DNA from: Sphaerisporangium sp039871875 | GTDB lineage: Bacteria; Actinomycetota; Actinomycetes; Streptosporangiales; Streptosporangiaceae | Direction of reading: 5' to 3' | DNA length: 64,000 bases | NCBI RefSeq assembly: GCF_039871875.1 | Contig: NZ_JBDPMD010000043.1 | Location: forward strand, 1-64,000 | Shown here: positions 37,836-45,366 of the stretch, piece by piece | Layout: each line of letters begins with the position of its first letter | Position numbering within the stretch: position 1 is the first letter of the stretch | The notes under the pieces: model-generated | Databases searched by the model: none | What the model saw: the letters and a program-made list of their open reading frames with translations, nothing else | Told to the model about the DNA's origin: nothing | Made by a program: the position numbers and the translations under genes

Positions 37836-39065
37836 TCATTCGACGGACGTGCCGCCGGTCGCCGCGTACAGGCCCCGCAGGGCGGTGTCGCGGTCCGCGC
37901 CGGTCAGCACGATGGAGTTCAGGGCGTCCAGGAGCACCTTCCCGGTCTCGCCGTCCCAGTTGGGCACCGGCGGCAGGGGCCTGGCGTCGCGCAGCTGCCT
38001 GACGTACATCGAGACGAGCGGGTCGGAGGTGAGCGCCGGGTCGTCGAGCGCGACCTTCGTCACGGGGAGCTGGCCGTCGAGCCGGTACCAGGTGAGCTGT
38101 GTCCGCGGCTCGGAGAGGTAGTCGAGGAGCCGCAGGGCGCCGTCCGTGTTGTCGCTGGAGCGCCACACGGCGAGGTTCGAGCCGGCCAGCAGGGAGGTGT
38201 GCGCGGCGGCGCCGGGGATCAGGGCGACCGACCACGTGCCGTTGAGGCGCGGCGCGGCCGCGGCGACCGCGCCGGCCAGGTAGGGGCCGGAGACCAGCAT
38301 GGGCGTGGCTCCGGAGACGAAGCCCTGGATCTGGTCGAAGTCGGCGTCGGCCGGCACGCTCCTGTCGGCGTACAGGCCGGTGTAGATGTCGACGGCCTTG
38401 TGGAACTCGGGGGTGTCGAAGTCGATCCTGCCGGTGTCGTCGACGATCCCGCCGCCCTGGGCCCAGGTCATGATGACGGGCAGCGCGCTGTCCCACTGCG
38501 GGATGTGGTAGCCGTACTGCCCCACGCCCCGGCCGGCGAGGACCTTGGCGTAGGCGCGGAGCTCGTCCCACGTCCCCGGCGGCCTGGTGAGACCGTACGC
38601 GGCGAGGATGTCGCTGCGGTAGAACAGCACGCGGGTGTCGCCGACCCACGGGACGCTCACCGGGGCCCCGCCGGCCGCGGCGACACCGTCGAGGAAGTGG
38701 TGCGCTGCGAGACCCGGATGGTCCCGCAGCGTCCGGTCGTCGAGCGTGAGCAGGGCACCGGAGGCGGCGAAGGCCGGCACCTTCGACAGGCCGACCTGCA
38801 GGACGTCGGGTCCGTTGCCCGAGGCCACAGCGGTGGTGAACTTCTGGTCGACGGAGTCCCACGGGATGGCGACGGTGTCGACCTCGATGCCGGTGCGCGC
38901 GGAGAACGGCTCGACGAGCTGCTGGAAGCGGGCCGAGCTGTCGCCCATGACCCAGACGGTCAGCTCCCCCGCGCCGCCGGTCCCTGCCGGACCTGAGCAC
39001 GCGGCCGACGCGAACAAGCCCGCGGCGACGGCGGACGCGGCGAACGCCAGGCGAGGTCTTGTCAT
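37836..39065 (-). CDS. Sugar-binding lipoprotein of ABC transporter
   Basis: A 409-residue extracytoplasmic solute-binding protein of the CUT1 family. It has a lipoprotein signal (MTRPRLAFAASAVAAGLFAS then AAC-S at residue 23). The typical start of the mature protein is ELTVWVMGDSSARFQQLVEP, with FSARTGIEVDTVAI and GNGPDVLQVGLSKVPAFAAS. Trp-rich binding-site segments follow (VPWVGDTRVLFYRSDILAAYG, split across the hinge). It is the first gene of the leftward operon and receives an oligosaccharide at the cell surface. Its promoter lies in the 171-nt divergent gap that contains a 17-bp palindrome. Confidence 0.92.
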   Translation of the reverse strand: MTRPRLAFAASAVAAGLFASAACSGPAGTGGAGELTVWVMGDSSARFQQLVEPFSARTGIEVDTVAIPWDSVDQKFTTAVASGNGPDVLQVGLSKVPAFAASGALLTLDDRTLRDHPGLAAHHFLDGVAAAGGAPVSVPWVGDTRVLFYRSDILAAYGLTRPPGTWDELRAYAKVLAGRGVGQYGYHIPQWDSALPVIMTWAQGGGIVDDTGRIDFDTPEFHKAVDIYTGLYADRSVPADADFDQIQGFVSGATPMLVSGPYLAGAVAAAAPRLNGTWSVALIPGAAAHTSLLAGSNLAVWRSSDNTDGALRLLDYLSEPRTQLTWYRLDGQLPVTKVALDDPALTSDPLVSMYVRQLRDARPLPPVPNWDGETGKVLLDALNSIVLTGADRDTALRGLYAATGGTSVE

Positions 39066-39160
39066 CGGAAGAGGTCCCTCTCAGGGAGCGGAGCCGGTGT
39101 CCGTGCCGCGCGCCGTCGTCCCTGGTTCCACGCCCATGGGGCCTCCAGCCTGTTCGTAGT

Positions 39161-39177
39161 TGGCTTAGCCTAAGCCA
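39161..39177. promoter_or_regulatory. 17-bp palindrome between the ABC operon and the secreted GH5 gene
   Basis: TGGCTTAGCCTAAGCCA: perfect 8-bp arms around one central base. It lies about 100 nt upstream of the transporter operon and 60 nt upstream of the secreted glucanase gene. The site is a candidate operator for the ROK repressor. Its TTAGCCTAA core also matches the core of IdeR/DmdR iron boxes (consensus TTAGGTTAGGCTAACCTAA, about 14 of 19 positions), so the identity is open. Confidence 0.6.
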
Positions 39178-39236
39178 TAGACAAAGTAGCTTCCGAGGAG
39201 GCACCATCGCAACTGTCGAAGTTGGAGGAGGTCCAG

Positions 39237-41687
39237 ATGAACCACCGATGGCCCGCTGCCGCCCTCACGACGGTGATCGCCGCCGCGACCCTCGCGGCGA
39301 CGGCCCGGCCTGCCGCCGCCGCCCCCCTCGGATCGGCCGACTTTCTCAAGGTCAGCGGCACGGTGCTGAAGAAGAACTCCGGCACGGGTGCGACGTTCAG
39401 CCTGCGTGGCACCAACCTCGGCGGCTGGCTCACCCATGAGGAATGGATGTCACCCCTGGGGGATTTCGCGCACGACAGGACCGGTTGGACGGCCACCGCC
39501 TCCGCGGGCGACGCCGCGCTCGCGATCGACGGCGACGGCGCCACCCGTTGGTCCACGAACGCCCCCATGCGCGGCGGCGAGTGGCTGAAGCTGAACCTCG
39601 GCGCCCCGACGCGCTTCAACCGCATCACCTTCGATTACACCGAGTTCCCCGGCGGGGACTTCGCCCGCGGCTTCACCGTCGCCGTCTCCACCGACAACTC
39701 GGTGTGGACGACCGTGCCCTTCGACTCCGGGGGCGGCCTGGACACCGTCACGACCGCCCGCTTCGCCCCGGTGAGGGCGCAGTACGTGCGGGTCACGCAG
39801 ACCGGCAGCGCCGGGGACTGGTGGTCGATCGGCGAGTTCAACGTGTTCAACGACGCCGACTCGTTCAAGCGCACGCAGTGGACCGCGACGGCGTCGGGCG
39901 GCACGCCGGCCCCCGCCATGCTCGACGGCGCGGTCGCCACCCGATGGACCAGCAACACCGTCCAGGTGCCCGGCCAGTGGGTCCAGCTCGACCTCGGCGC
40001 GCGGATGACGATCAACAACGTGCAGCTCGACGCGGTGAAGAACTCCGACGACGCCGAGGACTACCCCCGCGGCTACACCGTCCAGTTGTCCGACGACAGA
40101 ACGACCTGGACGCAGGTCGCCGCCGGCACCGGGACGCCCAAGGCCACGAACATCAGCTTCCCGGCCGCGCGTGGCCGCTACGTGCGGGTGAACCAGACCG
40201 GCACCAGCTACAGGTGGTGGTCGATCGGCGAGATCTCCGTCGCGCTCAACCGCGACGACTACGGTCTCCAGCTCACCCTCGACCAGCGCTTCGGCCGTAC
40301 CGGCGCGCAGGCGATCCGCGACGCGCACGAGCAAACCTGGATCACCGCGGCCGACCTCGACAACCTCGCCGCGATGGGCCTGAACTACGTCCGCCTGCCG
40401 ATCGGCTGGACCACGTTGCTCAACACCGACGGCACGTGGAAGCCCGACCCCTGGAGCAAGATCGACTGGGTGGTGGACCAGCTCGCGAGCCACGGCATCC
40501 ACACCCTGCTCGACCTGCACACCGTGCCGGGCGGCGGCTGCCCCTGGCTCAGTTGCGGCCGCATCGGCCCCAACCCCAACGGGTTCTGGGGCAGCGCGAC
40601 GTACCAGAACTGGGTCGAGGACATCTGGACGGCCATCGCCACCCGCTACGCCGGCCGGCCCGCCGTCGCGGGATACGACCTGATCAACGAGCCGCTCATC
40701 GGCTTCGACTTCGACGCCGCCGAGGTCACCCGGGTCAGCGCGTACTACGACCGCCTCTACGACGCCGTCCGCGCCGTCGACCCCGACCACATCATCGTCA
40801 TCGGCGCGTTCCCCGACCCCGACCGCATCACCCCGCCGTCCACCCACGGCTGGAGCAACGTCGTCTACGAGCTCCACCCCTACGACATGGACAACCGCAC
40901 GAGCTGGGACCACCAGAACGGGCTGGTGACCAACAAACTGGCCGACCTGCCCGGCCTGCTGTCGAGCTGGGGCGTCCCCCTGCTGTACGGCGAGTTCTGC
41001 CTGTACTACTTCGACGACGTGTGGGCCCGCTGGCTGGCCGGCCTCAACGCCCAGCAGCAGTCCTGGTCCACCTGGGCGTACAAGGTCAGGGGCACCGACG
41101 CCGACGAACAGGGCTACTGGGGCTTCCACTACAACCGCCCCGCCCCCGTCCCGATCCTCAACACCGACGACTCCCCCACCATGATCCGCAAACTCCGCCG
41201 CTTCACCACCTCCACCTTCACCCGCAACGACCGCCTGACCGCGCTGGCCACCACCTACGCCGCCGGCCTGTCCACCTACAACCCCGTCCCCATCAGCAGA
41301 ACCACCTGGACCGCCACCGCATCCACCACCAGCACAAGCGGCACCATCAACGGCGCCATAGACGGCAACCCCGCCACCCGCTGGGACACCGGCGCCCCCC
41401 AGACCCCCGGCCAGTGGTACCAGATCGACCTGGGCTCCCCCCAGCCCGTCGCGCTGATCACCCTCCAGACCGCCCTCAACGCCAAACAGGACTACCCGCG
41501 CGGCTTCCGAATCCAACTCTCCTTGGACGGCACGACCTGGACGACGGCCACCACCGGCGCCGGCTTCGCCTGGAAACGCCCCATCAGCATCCCCCCGCAA
41601 ACCACCCGCTACGTACGCATCACCCAGACCGGCACCTCCACCTACTGGTGGTCCATCGACGAGATCACGATGTACTCCTCCTTCTGA
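39237..41687 (+). CDS. Secreted GH5 exo-beta-1,3-glucanase-like enzyme with two nested and one terminal F5/8C (CBM32-like) domain
   Basis: An 816-residue secreted enzyme: ATG 39237 after GGAGGAGG, and a Sec signal ending near AAAA-P (residue 29). The GH5 domain opens with FSLRGTNLGGWLTHEEWMSP (54-73), as in yeast-type exo-beta-1,3-glucanases. It is then interrupted by two discoidin domains (about 78-207 and 210-337), each with W-T-A-T-A-S ... QW-x-x-L-D-L-G ... Y-V-R-V-x-Q-T-G ... WWSIGE. The glucanase resumes at DDYGLQLTLDQRFGRTG, then WITAADLDNLAAMGLNYVRL, acid/base Glu485 (DLINEPL) and nucleophile Glu586 (LLYGEFCLY). A third F5/8C domain ends the protein (about 684-816). The nested position of the binding modules is unusual. 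It would digest beta-glucan outside the cell and feed the divergent transporter. Confidence 0.9.
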   Translation: MNHRWPAAALTTVIAAATLAATARPAAAAPLGSADFLKVSGTVLKKNSGTGATFSLRGTNLGGWLTHEEWMSPLGDFAHDRTGWTATASAGDAALAIDGDGATRWSTNAPMRGGEWLKLNLGAPTRFNRITFDYTEFPGGDFARGFTVAVSTDNSVWTTVPFDSGGGLDTVTTARFAPVRAQYVRVTQTGSAGDWWSIGEFNVFNDADSFKRTQWTATASGGTPAPAMLDGAVATRWTSNTVQVPGQWVQLDLGARMTINNVQLDAVKNSDDAEDYPRGYTVQLSDDRTTWTQVAAGTGTPKATNISFPAARGRYVRVNQTGTSYRWWSIGEISVALNRDDYGLQLTLDQRFGRTGAQAIRDAHEQTWITAADLDNLAAMGLNYVRLPIGWTTLLNTDGTWKPDPWSKIDWVVDQLASHGIHTLLDLHTVPGGGCPWLSCGRIGPNPNGFWGSATYQNWVEDIWTAIATRYAGRPAVAGYDLINEPLIGFDFDAAEVTRVSAYYDRLYDAVRAVDPDHIIVIGAFPDPDRITPPSTHGWSNVVYELHPYDMDNRTSWDHQNGLVTNKLADLPGLLSSWGVPLLYGEFCLYYFDDVWARWLAGLNAQQQSWSTWAYKVRGTDADEQGYWGFHYNRPAPVPILNTDDSPTMIRKLRRFTTSTFTRNDRLTALATTYAAGLSTYNPVPISRTTWTATASTTSTSGTINGAIDGNPATRWDTGAPQTPGQWYQIDLGSPQPVALITLQTALNAKQDYPRGFRIQLSLDGTTWTTATTGAGFAWKRPISIPPQTTRYVRITQTGTSTYWWSIDEITMYSSF

Positions 41688-41731
41688 CCCCCGCCCGCAT
41701 GACCCGCCTCCCGCTGGGGAGACCAGGGCAG

Positions 41732-42241
41732 ATGAAGGTCACGCTGGTCCAGGGCGACATCACCGGACAACAGGTCGACGCCATCGTCAACGCCGCCAAC
41801 TCCTCGCTCCTCGGAGGGGGCGGCGTCGACGGCGCCATCCACCGCCGCGGCGGCCCCGACATCCTCGCCGCCTGCCGCCACCTCCGCGCCACCACCTACC
41901 CGGACGGCCTTCCGACGGGCCAGGCCGTAGCGACCACCGCGGGACGCCTCCCCGCCCACTCGGTGATCCACACCGCCGGCCCGGTGTACTCCACGAAGGA
42001 GGACCGCTCGCCCCTGCTGGCCTCCTGCTACCGCGAATCCCTGCGCGTCGCCGACGAACTGGCGGCCACCACCGTGGCCTTTCCCGCGATCTCCACCGGC
42101 ATCTACCGCTGGCCGATGCGGAACGCCGCACACATCGCGATCAGCACCGTCCGCGCCACGCCGTCACAGGTGCACGAGGTGCGCTTCGTGCTTTTCGGCG
42201 CCGAGGCGTACGCCGTGTTCGAGCAGGTGCTCGGCGCCTAG
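41732..42241 (+). CDS. Macrodomain protein (O-acetyl-ADP-ribose deacetylase type)
   Basis: A 169-residue single macrodomain. It shows MKVTLVQGDITGQQVDAIVN followed by AANSSLLGGGGVDGAIHRRG, the ADP-ribose-binding signature with catalytic Asn and Asp. It also has ALPAISTGIYRWP-type residues (here AFPAISTGIYRWPMRNAA). Such MacroD-type enzymes remove ADP-ribose or acetyl groups from ADP-ribosylated targets. The ATG at 41732 fits the family; an in-frame ATG at 41699 is possible. Only 44 nt separate it from the glucanase gene, but no functional link is evident. Its stop codon TAG shares the bases CTAG with the stop of the convergent MBL gene. Confidence 0.92.
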   Translation: MKVTLVQGDITGQQVDAIVNAANSSLLGGGGVDGAIHRRGGPDILAACRHLRATTYPDGLPTGQAVATTAGRLPAHSVIHTAGPVYSTKEDRSPLLASCYRESLRVADELAATTVAFPAISTGIYRWPMRNAAHIAISTVRATPSQVHEVRFVLFGAEAYAVFEQVLGA

Positions 42242-42936
42242 AACTCGATGTGCGACGGTTCCCAGATCGAGCAGTCGTGAGCGAACAGCACACGGCGGGG
42301 GTCGAACTCCGCGAGCCGGTCCAGCCAGGCCCGGTACGCGGGAACGGGCCGGGACGCGCCGTGGAGTGCGGCCTGGCGGGCCAAGTGGTCCGAGGCGTAA
42401 TGGGACGCGAAGTCGTGAGCCTGACCGGCGAGGATCACGGTGCCGTCGGAGCGGCGCAGGACCAGGGACTGATGGCCCTCGGTGTGGCCGGGGGTGGGGA
42501 TGATCCAGACGCCTGGCCAGACCTCGGTCTCCCCTGCCAGCTCCTCGTAGGTGACACCGGGAAAATCAACGAGTTCGTCCACGGTGTAGCGCCCACCGCG
42601 AGCCGTGGCCAGCTCCGTACTCTGCACCAGGATCGGCTTGCCGCCCATCAGGGGGTTGCCGCCGCAGTGGTCGAAGTGGAGGTGGCAGTTCACCACGAGC
42701 GAGATGTCGTCCACGGTCACCCCGGCCGCCGACAACGCCTCCCGCAGGGCACGGCGCCGGGGACGGTAGTGCGCCTCGGTCCCGGCGTCCGCGGCGCCGA
42801 TACCGGTGTCGAAGAGAATCAGGCCGTCGCCGTGACGCACCAGATAGGCGAGCACGGGTTCCACCCGTGGTTCCGGCCCGCCCGTCTCGGACGCCGGGCG
42901 GATGAAGTAGCCGAGGTCGAGGCGGCGCACCGCCAT
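42238..42936 (-). CDS. MBL-fold hydrolase, N-acyl homoserine lactonase-like
   Basis: A 232-residue metallo-beta-lactamase fold enzyme with the zinc motif NCHLHFDHCGGN, the downstream His in IPTPGHTEGHQSLVL, Asp-equivalent residues after LAGQAHD, and a final HDCSIWEPS. The layout (RRLDLGYFIRPASETGGPEP, then LAYLVRHGDGLILFDTGIG) matches the AhlD/AttM-type lactonase family, which opens homoserine-lactone or other lactone rings; the true substrate is unknown. ATG 42936 with GGGGTGAG upstream is chosen, and GTG 42948 is an alternative. In an actinomycete a gamma-butyrolactone or other lactone is as plausible as AHL. Confidence 0.85.
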   Translation of the reverse strand: MAVRRLDLGYFIRPASETGGPEPRVEPVLAYLVRHGDGLILFDTGIGAADAGTEAHYRPRRRALREALSAAGVTVDDISLVVNCHLHFDHCGGNPLMGGKPILVQSTELATARGGRYTVDELVDFPGVTYEELAGETEVWPGVWIIPTPGHTEGHQSLVLRRSDGTVILAGQAHDFASHYASDHLARQAALHGASRPVPAYRAWLDRLAEFDPRRVLFAHDCSIWEPSHIEF

Positions 42937-43018
42937 GTCACTGCTCACCCCACCATCGTGGCGATCCACGCCGCGCCGTCCAGCCGGTCCGCCCACGGCG
43001 GAACCGCCGCCCGCGCCC

Positions 43019-43909
43019 CTACGCGTGACGCGCCGGGGCGTGGAACACCTGGCGGCCGTGCCAGGCGATGTTGGCGGGATCGACGCCCCGCAGGCCCGGC
43101 TGCGGAGCACGCACCGGACGCCCCACCAGGGAGAGCACCATGGCCCTCGCCGCCGCGGAACCGCCGGCGAACTTCATCGAGACGGTGATCTCACGCTCGG
43201 CGCTGAGCCCCAGGACCCCCTTGTCGAACAACTTGTGGTGGATGGCGCACAGGCACAGCCCGTTGCCGAGGTCGTCCGCCCCGTCGAAAGCCCACCAGCG
43301 GACATGCGCGGCGTCCAGCCCCACCACAGCACCGTCCAACCGGCCGTCGTACTCGCAGAACGCACAGCAGTACTCGTAAGCCATGAGGACTTCCCGCCGG
43401 AACCCCGCCGCACGACGAGAAGCCACGCGCGCCGCCACCTCAGGGATCGCCCCGGCACCGTCGAGGTCGAGCCCGACAGCACGGCAGATGTCCGGATGCA
43501 AGGAAGGCGCGAAGTTGACGTCGAGCAGACGGCGCGCAAGACGGCCCACCAACTGGGAGTCGTCGGCCAACGCACGCAACAGGTCCGGATGAAGCCGCCC
43601 GGACGCCTGGGACGCACGTAACCGCCCGAGCCCCGACCCCGGACTGCCCGGCCCGTCCACGGTGTCCACCAGCCAGACCCCGTCGGTGGTCAGGTGATGG
43701 AACGGATACCCGGGACTGGTCTCACGCGGCGGCCCGAACTCCTTGAGCAGCCGCCTCAGGTCCTCCTCAGCGGCACTGAACGGAATCGGCCCTCCCCCGT
43801 GCCCCTGGAAACGCCCGAGAGCATAGAGCAGCAGAAGCGGCTTGTGCGGCGCCCGCTCCCCGTCACGCGCCCACCGCCGGATCCCCGCGACCCGCTCGAC
43901 CCAGTCCAT
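43019..43909 (-). CDS. Phosphorothioate-DNA-dependent-type HNH restriction endonuclease
   Basis: A 296-residue protein. Residues 1-150 resemble the sulfur-binding domain (SBD) of type IV enzymes such as ScoMcrA: MDWVERVAGIRRWARDGERA, then PHKPLLLLYALGRFQ, YPFHHLTTDGVWLVDT and LLDVNFAPSLHPDICRAVGL. The C-terminus is an HNH nuclease with zinc-type CAFC (182-185), H202 in AAHVRWWAF, N216 and H225 in GNGLCLCAIHHKLFDKGVLG. Such proteins bind phosphorothioated DNA and cut nearby, so they restrict DNA modified by Dnd systems of other strains. No dnd genes are seen in the window, consistent with a host that lacks the modification. It is divergent from the exonuclease gene. Confidence 0.85.
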   Translation of the reverse strand: MDWVERVAGIRRWARDGERAPHKPLLLLYALGRFQGHGGGPIPFSAAEEDLRRLLKEFGPPRETSPGYPFHHLTTDGVWLVDTVDGPGSPGSGLGRLRASQASGRLHPDLLRALADDSQLVGRLARRLLDVNFAPSLHPDICRAVGLDLDGAGAIPEVAARVASRRAAGFRREVLMAYEYCCAFCEYDGRLDGAVVGLDAAHVRWWAFDGADDLGNGLCLCAIHHKLFDKGVLGLSAEREITVSMKFAGGSAAARAMVLSLVGRPVRAPQPGLRGVDPANIAWHGRQVFHAPARHA

Positions 43910-44098
43910 GGCGGACGAGCTTAGTCCGGCCCGACAGGGACAATCCGGCGTCCTCTCACGACGGTCCTCCCGCCAGACCGTGACACCGTTGCCGGCGCTT
44001 ACCGTAACGAGGCGATCACACTTCGGTTCTGAGGCCGCGCGCCTCATTTATCGCATGCCATCTTCCGAGATGCGTCGGGTAATCAGGAGGACAGGCAG

Positions 44099-45316
44099 AT
44101 GACGGACAGTCCGGCCGGCTACGCGGTGATCGATGTCGAGACCACGGGCCTGCGGCCCTCATGGCACGACCGGATCGTCGAGGTCGGTGTCGTGCACACC
44201 GACCTGGCCGGACGGGTGACCGGCGAATGGAGCACTCTGGTCAACCCCGAACGCGACCTCGGGCCGCAGCGCGTGCACGGCATCAGCGCGGCCGACATAC
44301 GGCACGCCCCGACGTTCAAGGAGATCGCGGGCACGATGACGGCCCTGCTGCGGGGCCGGGTACCGGTGGCCCACAATCTCTCCTTCGACACGGGTTTCCT
44401 GGAGGCCGAGTTCCGACGTATCGGGATGGCGACCCCGCTTTCACCTGACATCGGGGTATGCACGATGGCGGAGGCCCGGCGATTCCTCCCGCACGCGCCC
44501 CGCAACCTGGCCGGTTGTTGCGCCGTGGCCGACATTCCTCTCCATGGACACCACGACGCACTCATCGACGCCCGCGCCGCCGCGCAGCTCTTACGTCACT
44601 ATCTCGACCTGGCACGCCCGGCGTCCCCTTGGCCGGCCACTCTGCGGGCCGCGGCCACCGCCCTCTGGCCGCTGTGCGGTGGCGGCGATGAGCCCTGGGT
44701 ACGCAGAGGGGTCTCCGCCGAACGGCAGAGCCATTTCCTCGCCCGGGTCCTCGATCGCGTGCCCCAGTCGGCGCAGGCCGTTCAAGCCGGCCCCTATCTC
44801 GCCCTGCTCGATCAGGTGCTGCTCGACCACCACATCTCGGCGTCGGAGGCGGACGCCCTGGTCGATCTGGCGGCCACGTCGGGGCTGCGGCGTGCGGATC
44901 TGGACCGCCTGCACCGTGACTACCTCACCGAGGTCGCACGAGCGGCCCTGGCCGACGGGGTGCTCACGGACGCCGAGCGTCACGAACTCGATCTCATCGG
45001 CGCTCTGCTGCACCTGCCGGCCACGGCCACCGAGACCGCCCTGGCCGAGGCCGCCACGCGAACGTCCGCTCCTCATCCCCGGTTCGCCCTGCGACCGGGC
45101 GACCGCGTCGTCTTCACCGGTGAGATGCCCGAGGGTCGTGAGACATGGGAACAACGCGCCCGCGCGGCCGGCTACGTCCCCCACGCCGGCGTGACCAAGC
45201 AGGTCAGCCTCCTCGTCGCGGCCGACCCCGACACCTTGTCGGGCAAGGCCCGCAAGGCGCGCGCCTACGGCATCCCCGTCGTCACCACCGAGGCCTTCGC
45301 CCGGATGCTTGCCTGA
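44099..45316 (+). CDS. DEDDh exonuclease with TerB-like and BRCT domains
   Basis: A 405-residue protein with a perfect ribosome binding site (AGGAGG, 8 nt). The N-terminal DnaQ-like 3'-5' exonuclease has all catalytic residues: D12 and E14 (VIDVETTGL), D97 (SFDTGF), H152 and D157 (HHDALIDA). The middle part (about 225-320, helical, with AALADGVLTDAERHELDLIG) resembles a TerB-type acidic helical domain. The C-terminus (about 326-405) is a BRCT domain: ALRPGDRVVFTGEMPEGRET, then AGVTKQVSLLVAADPDTLSG and AYGIPVVTTEAFARML. This combination occurs in actinobacterial DNA polymerase III epsilon-like proteins and suggests proofreading or repair at nicks. Divergent from the SBD-HNH gene. Confidence 0.9.
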   Translation: MTDSPAGYAVIDVETTGLRPSWHDRIVEVGVVHTDLAGRVTGEWSTLVNPERDLGPQRVHGISAADIRHAPTFKEIAGTMTALLRGRVPVAHNLSFDTGFLEAEFRRIGMATPLSPDIGVCTMAEARRFLPHAPRNLAGCCAVADIPLHGHHDALIDARAAAQLLRHYLDLARPASPWPATLRAAATALWPLCGGGDEPWVRRGVSAERQSHFLARVLDRVPQSAQAVQAGPYLALLDQVLLDHHISASEADALVDLAATSGLRRADLDRLHRDYLTEVARAALADGVLTDAERHELDLIGALLHLPATATETALAEAATRTSAPHPRFALRPGDRVVFTGEMPEGRETWEQRARAAGYVPHAGVTKQVSLLVAADPDTLSGKARKARAYGIPVVTTEAFARMLA

Positions 45317-45366
45317 GAAGCCCTCTCGGGGCGGCCGATCCCCATGGTGCTGGTCATGGCAGGGGG

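Noticed and set aside
36940..39207. Single 755-codon frame spanning the binding protein and permease genes
   Set aside because: The first part is an out-of-frame reading of the binding-protein gene. Only the last 292 codons make a permease, so this is not a fusion.
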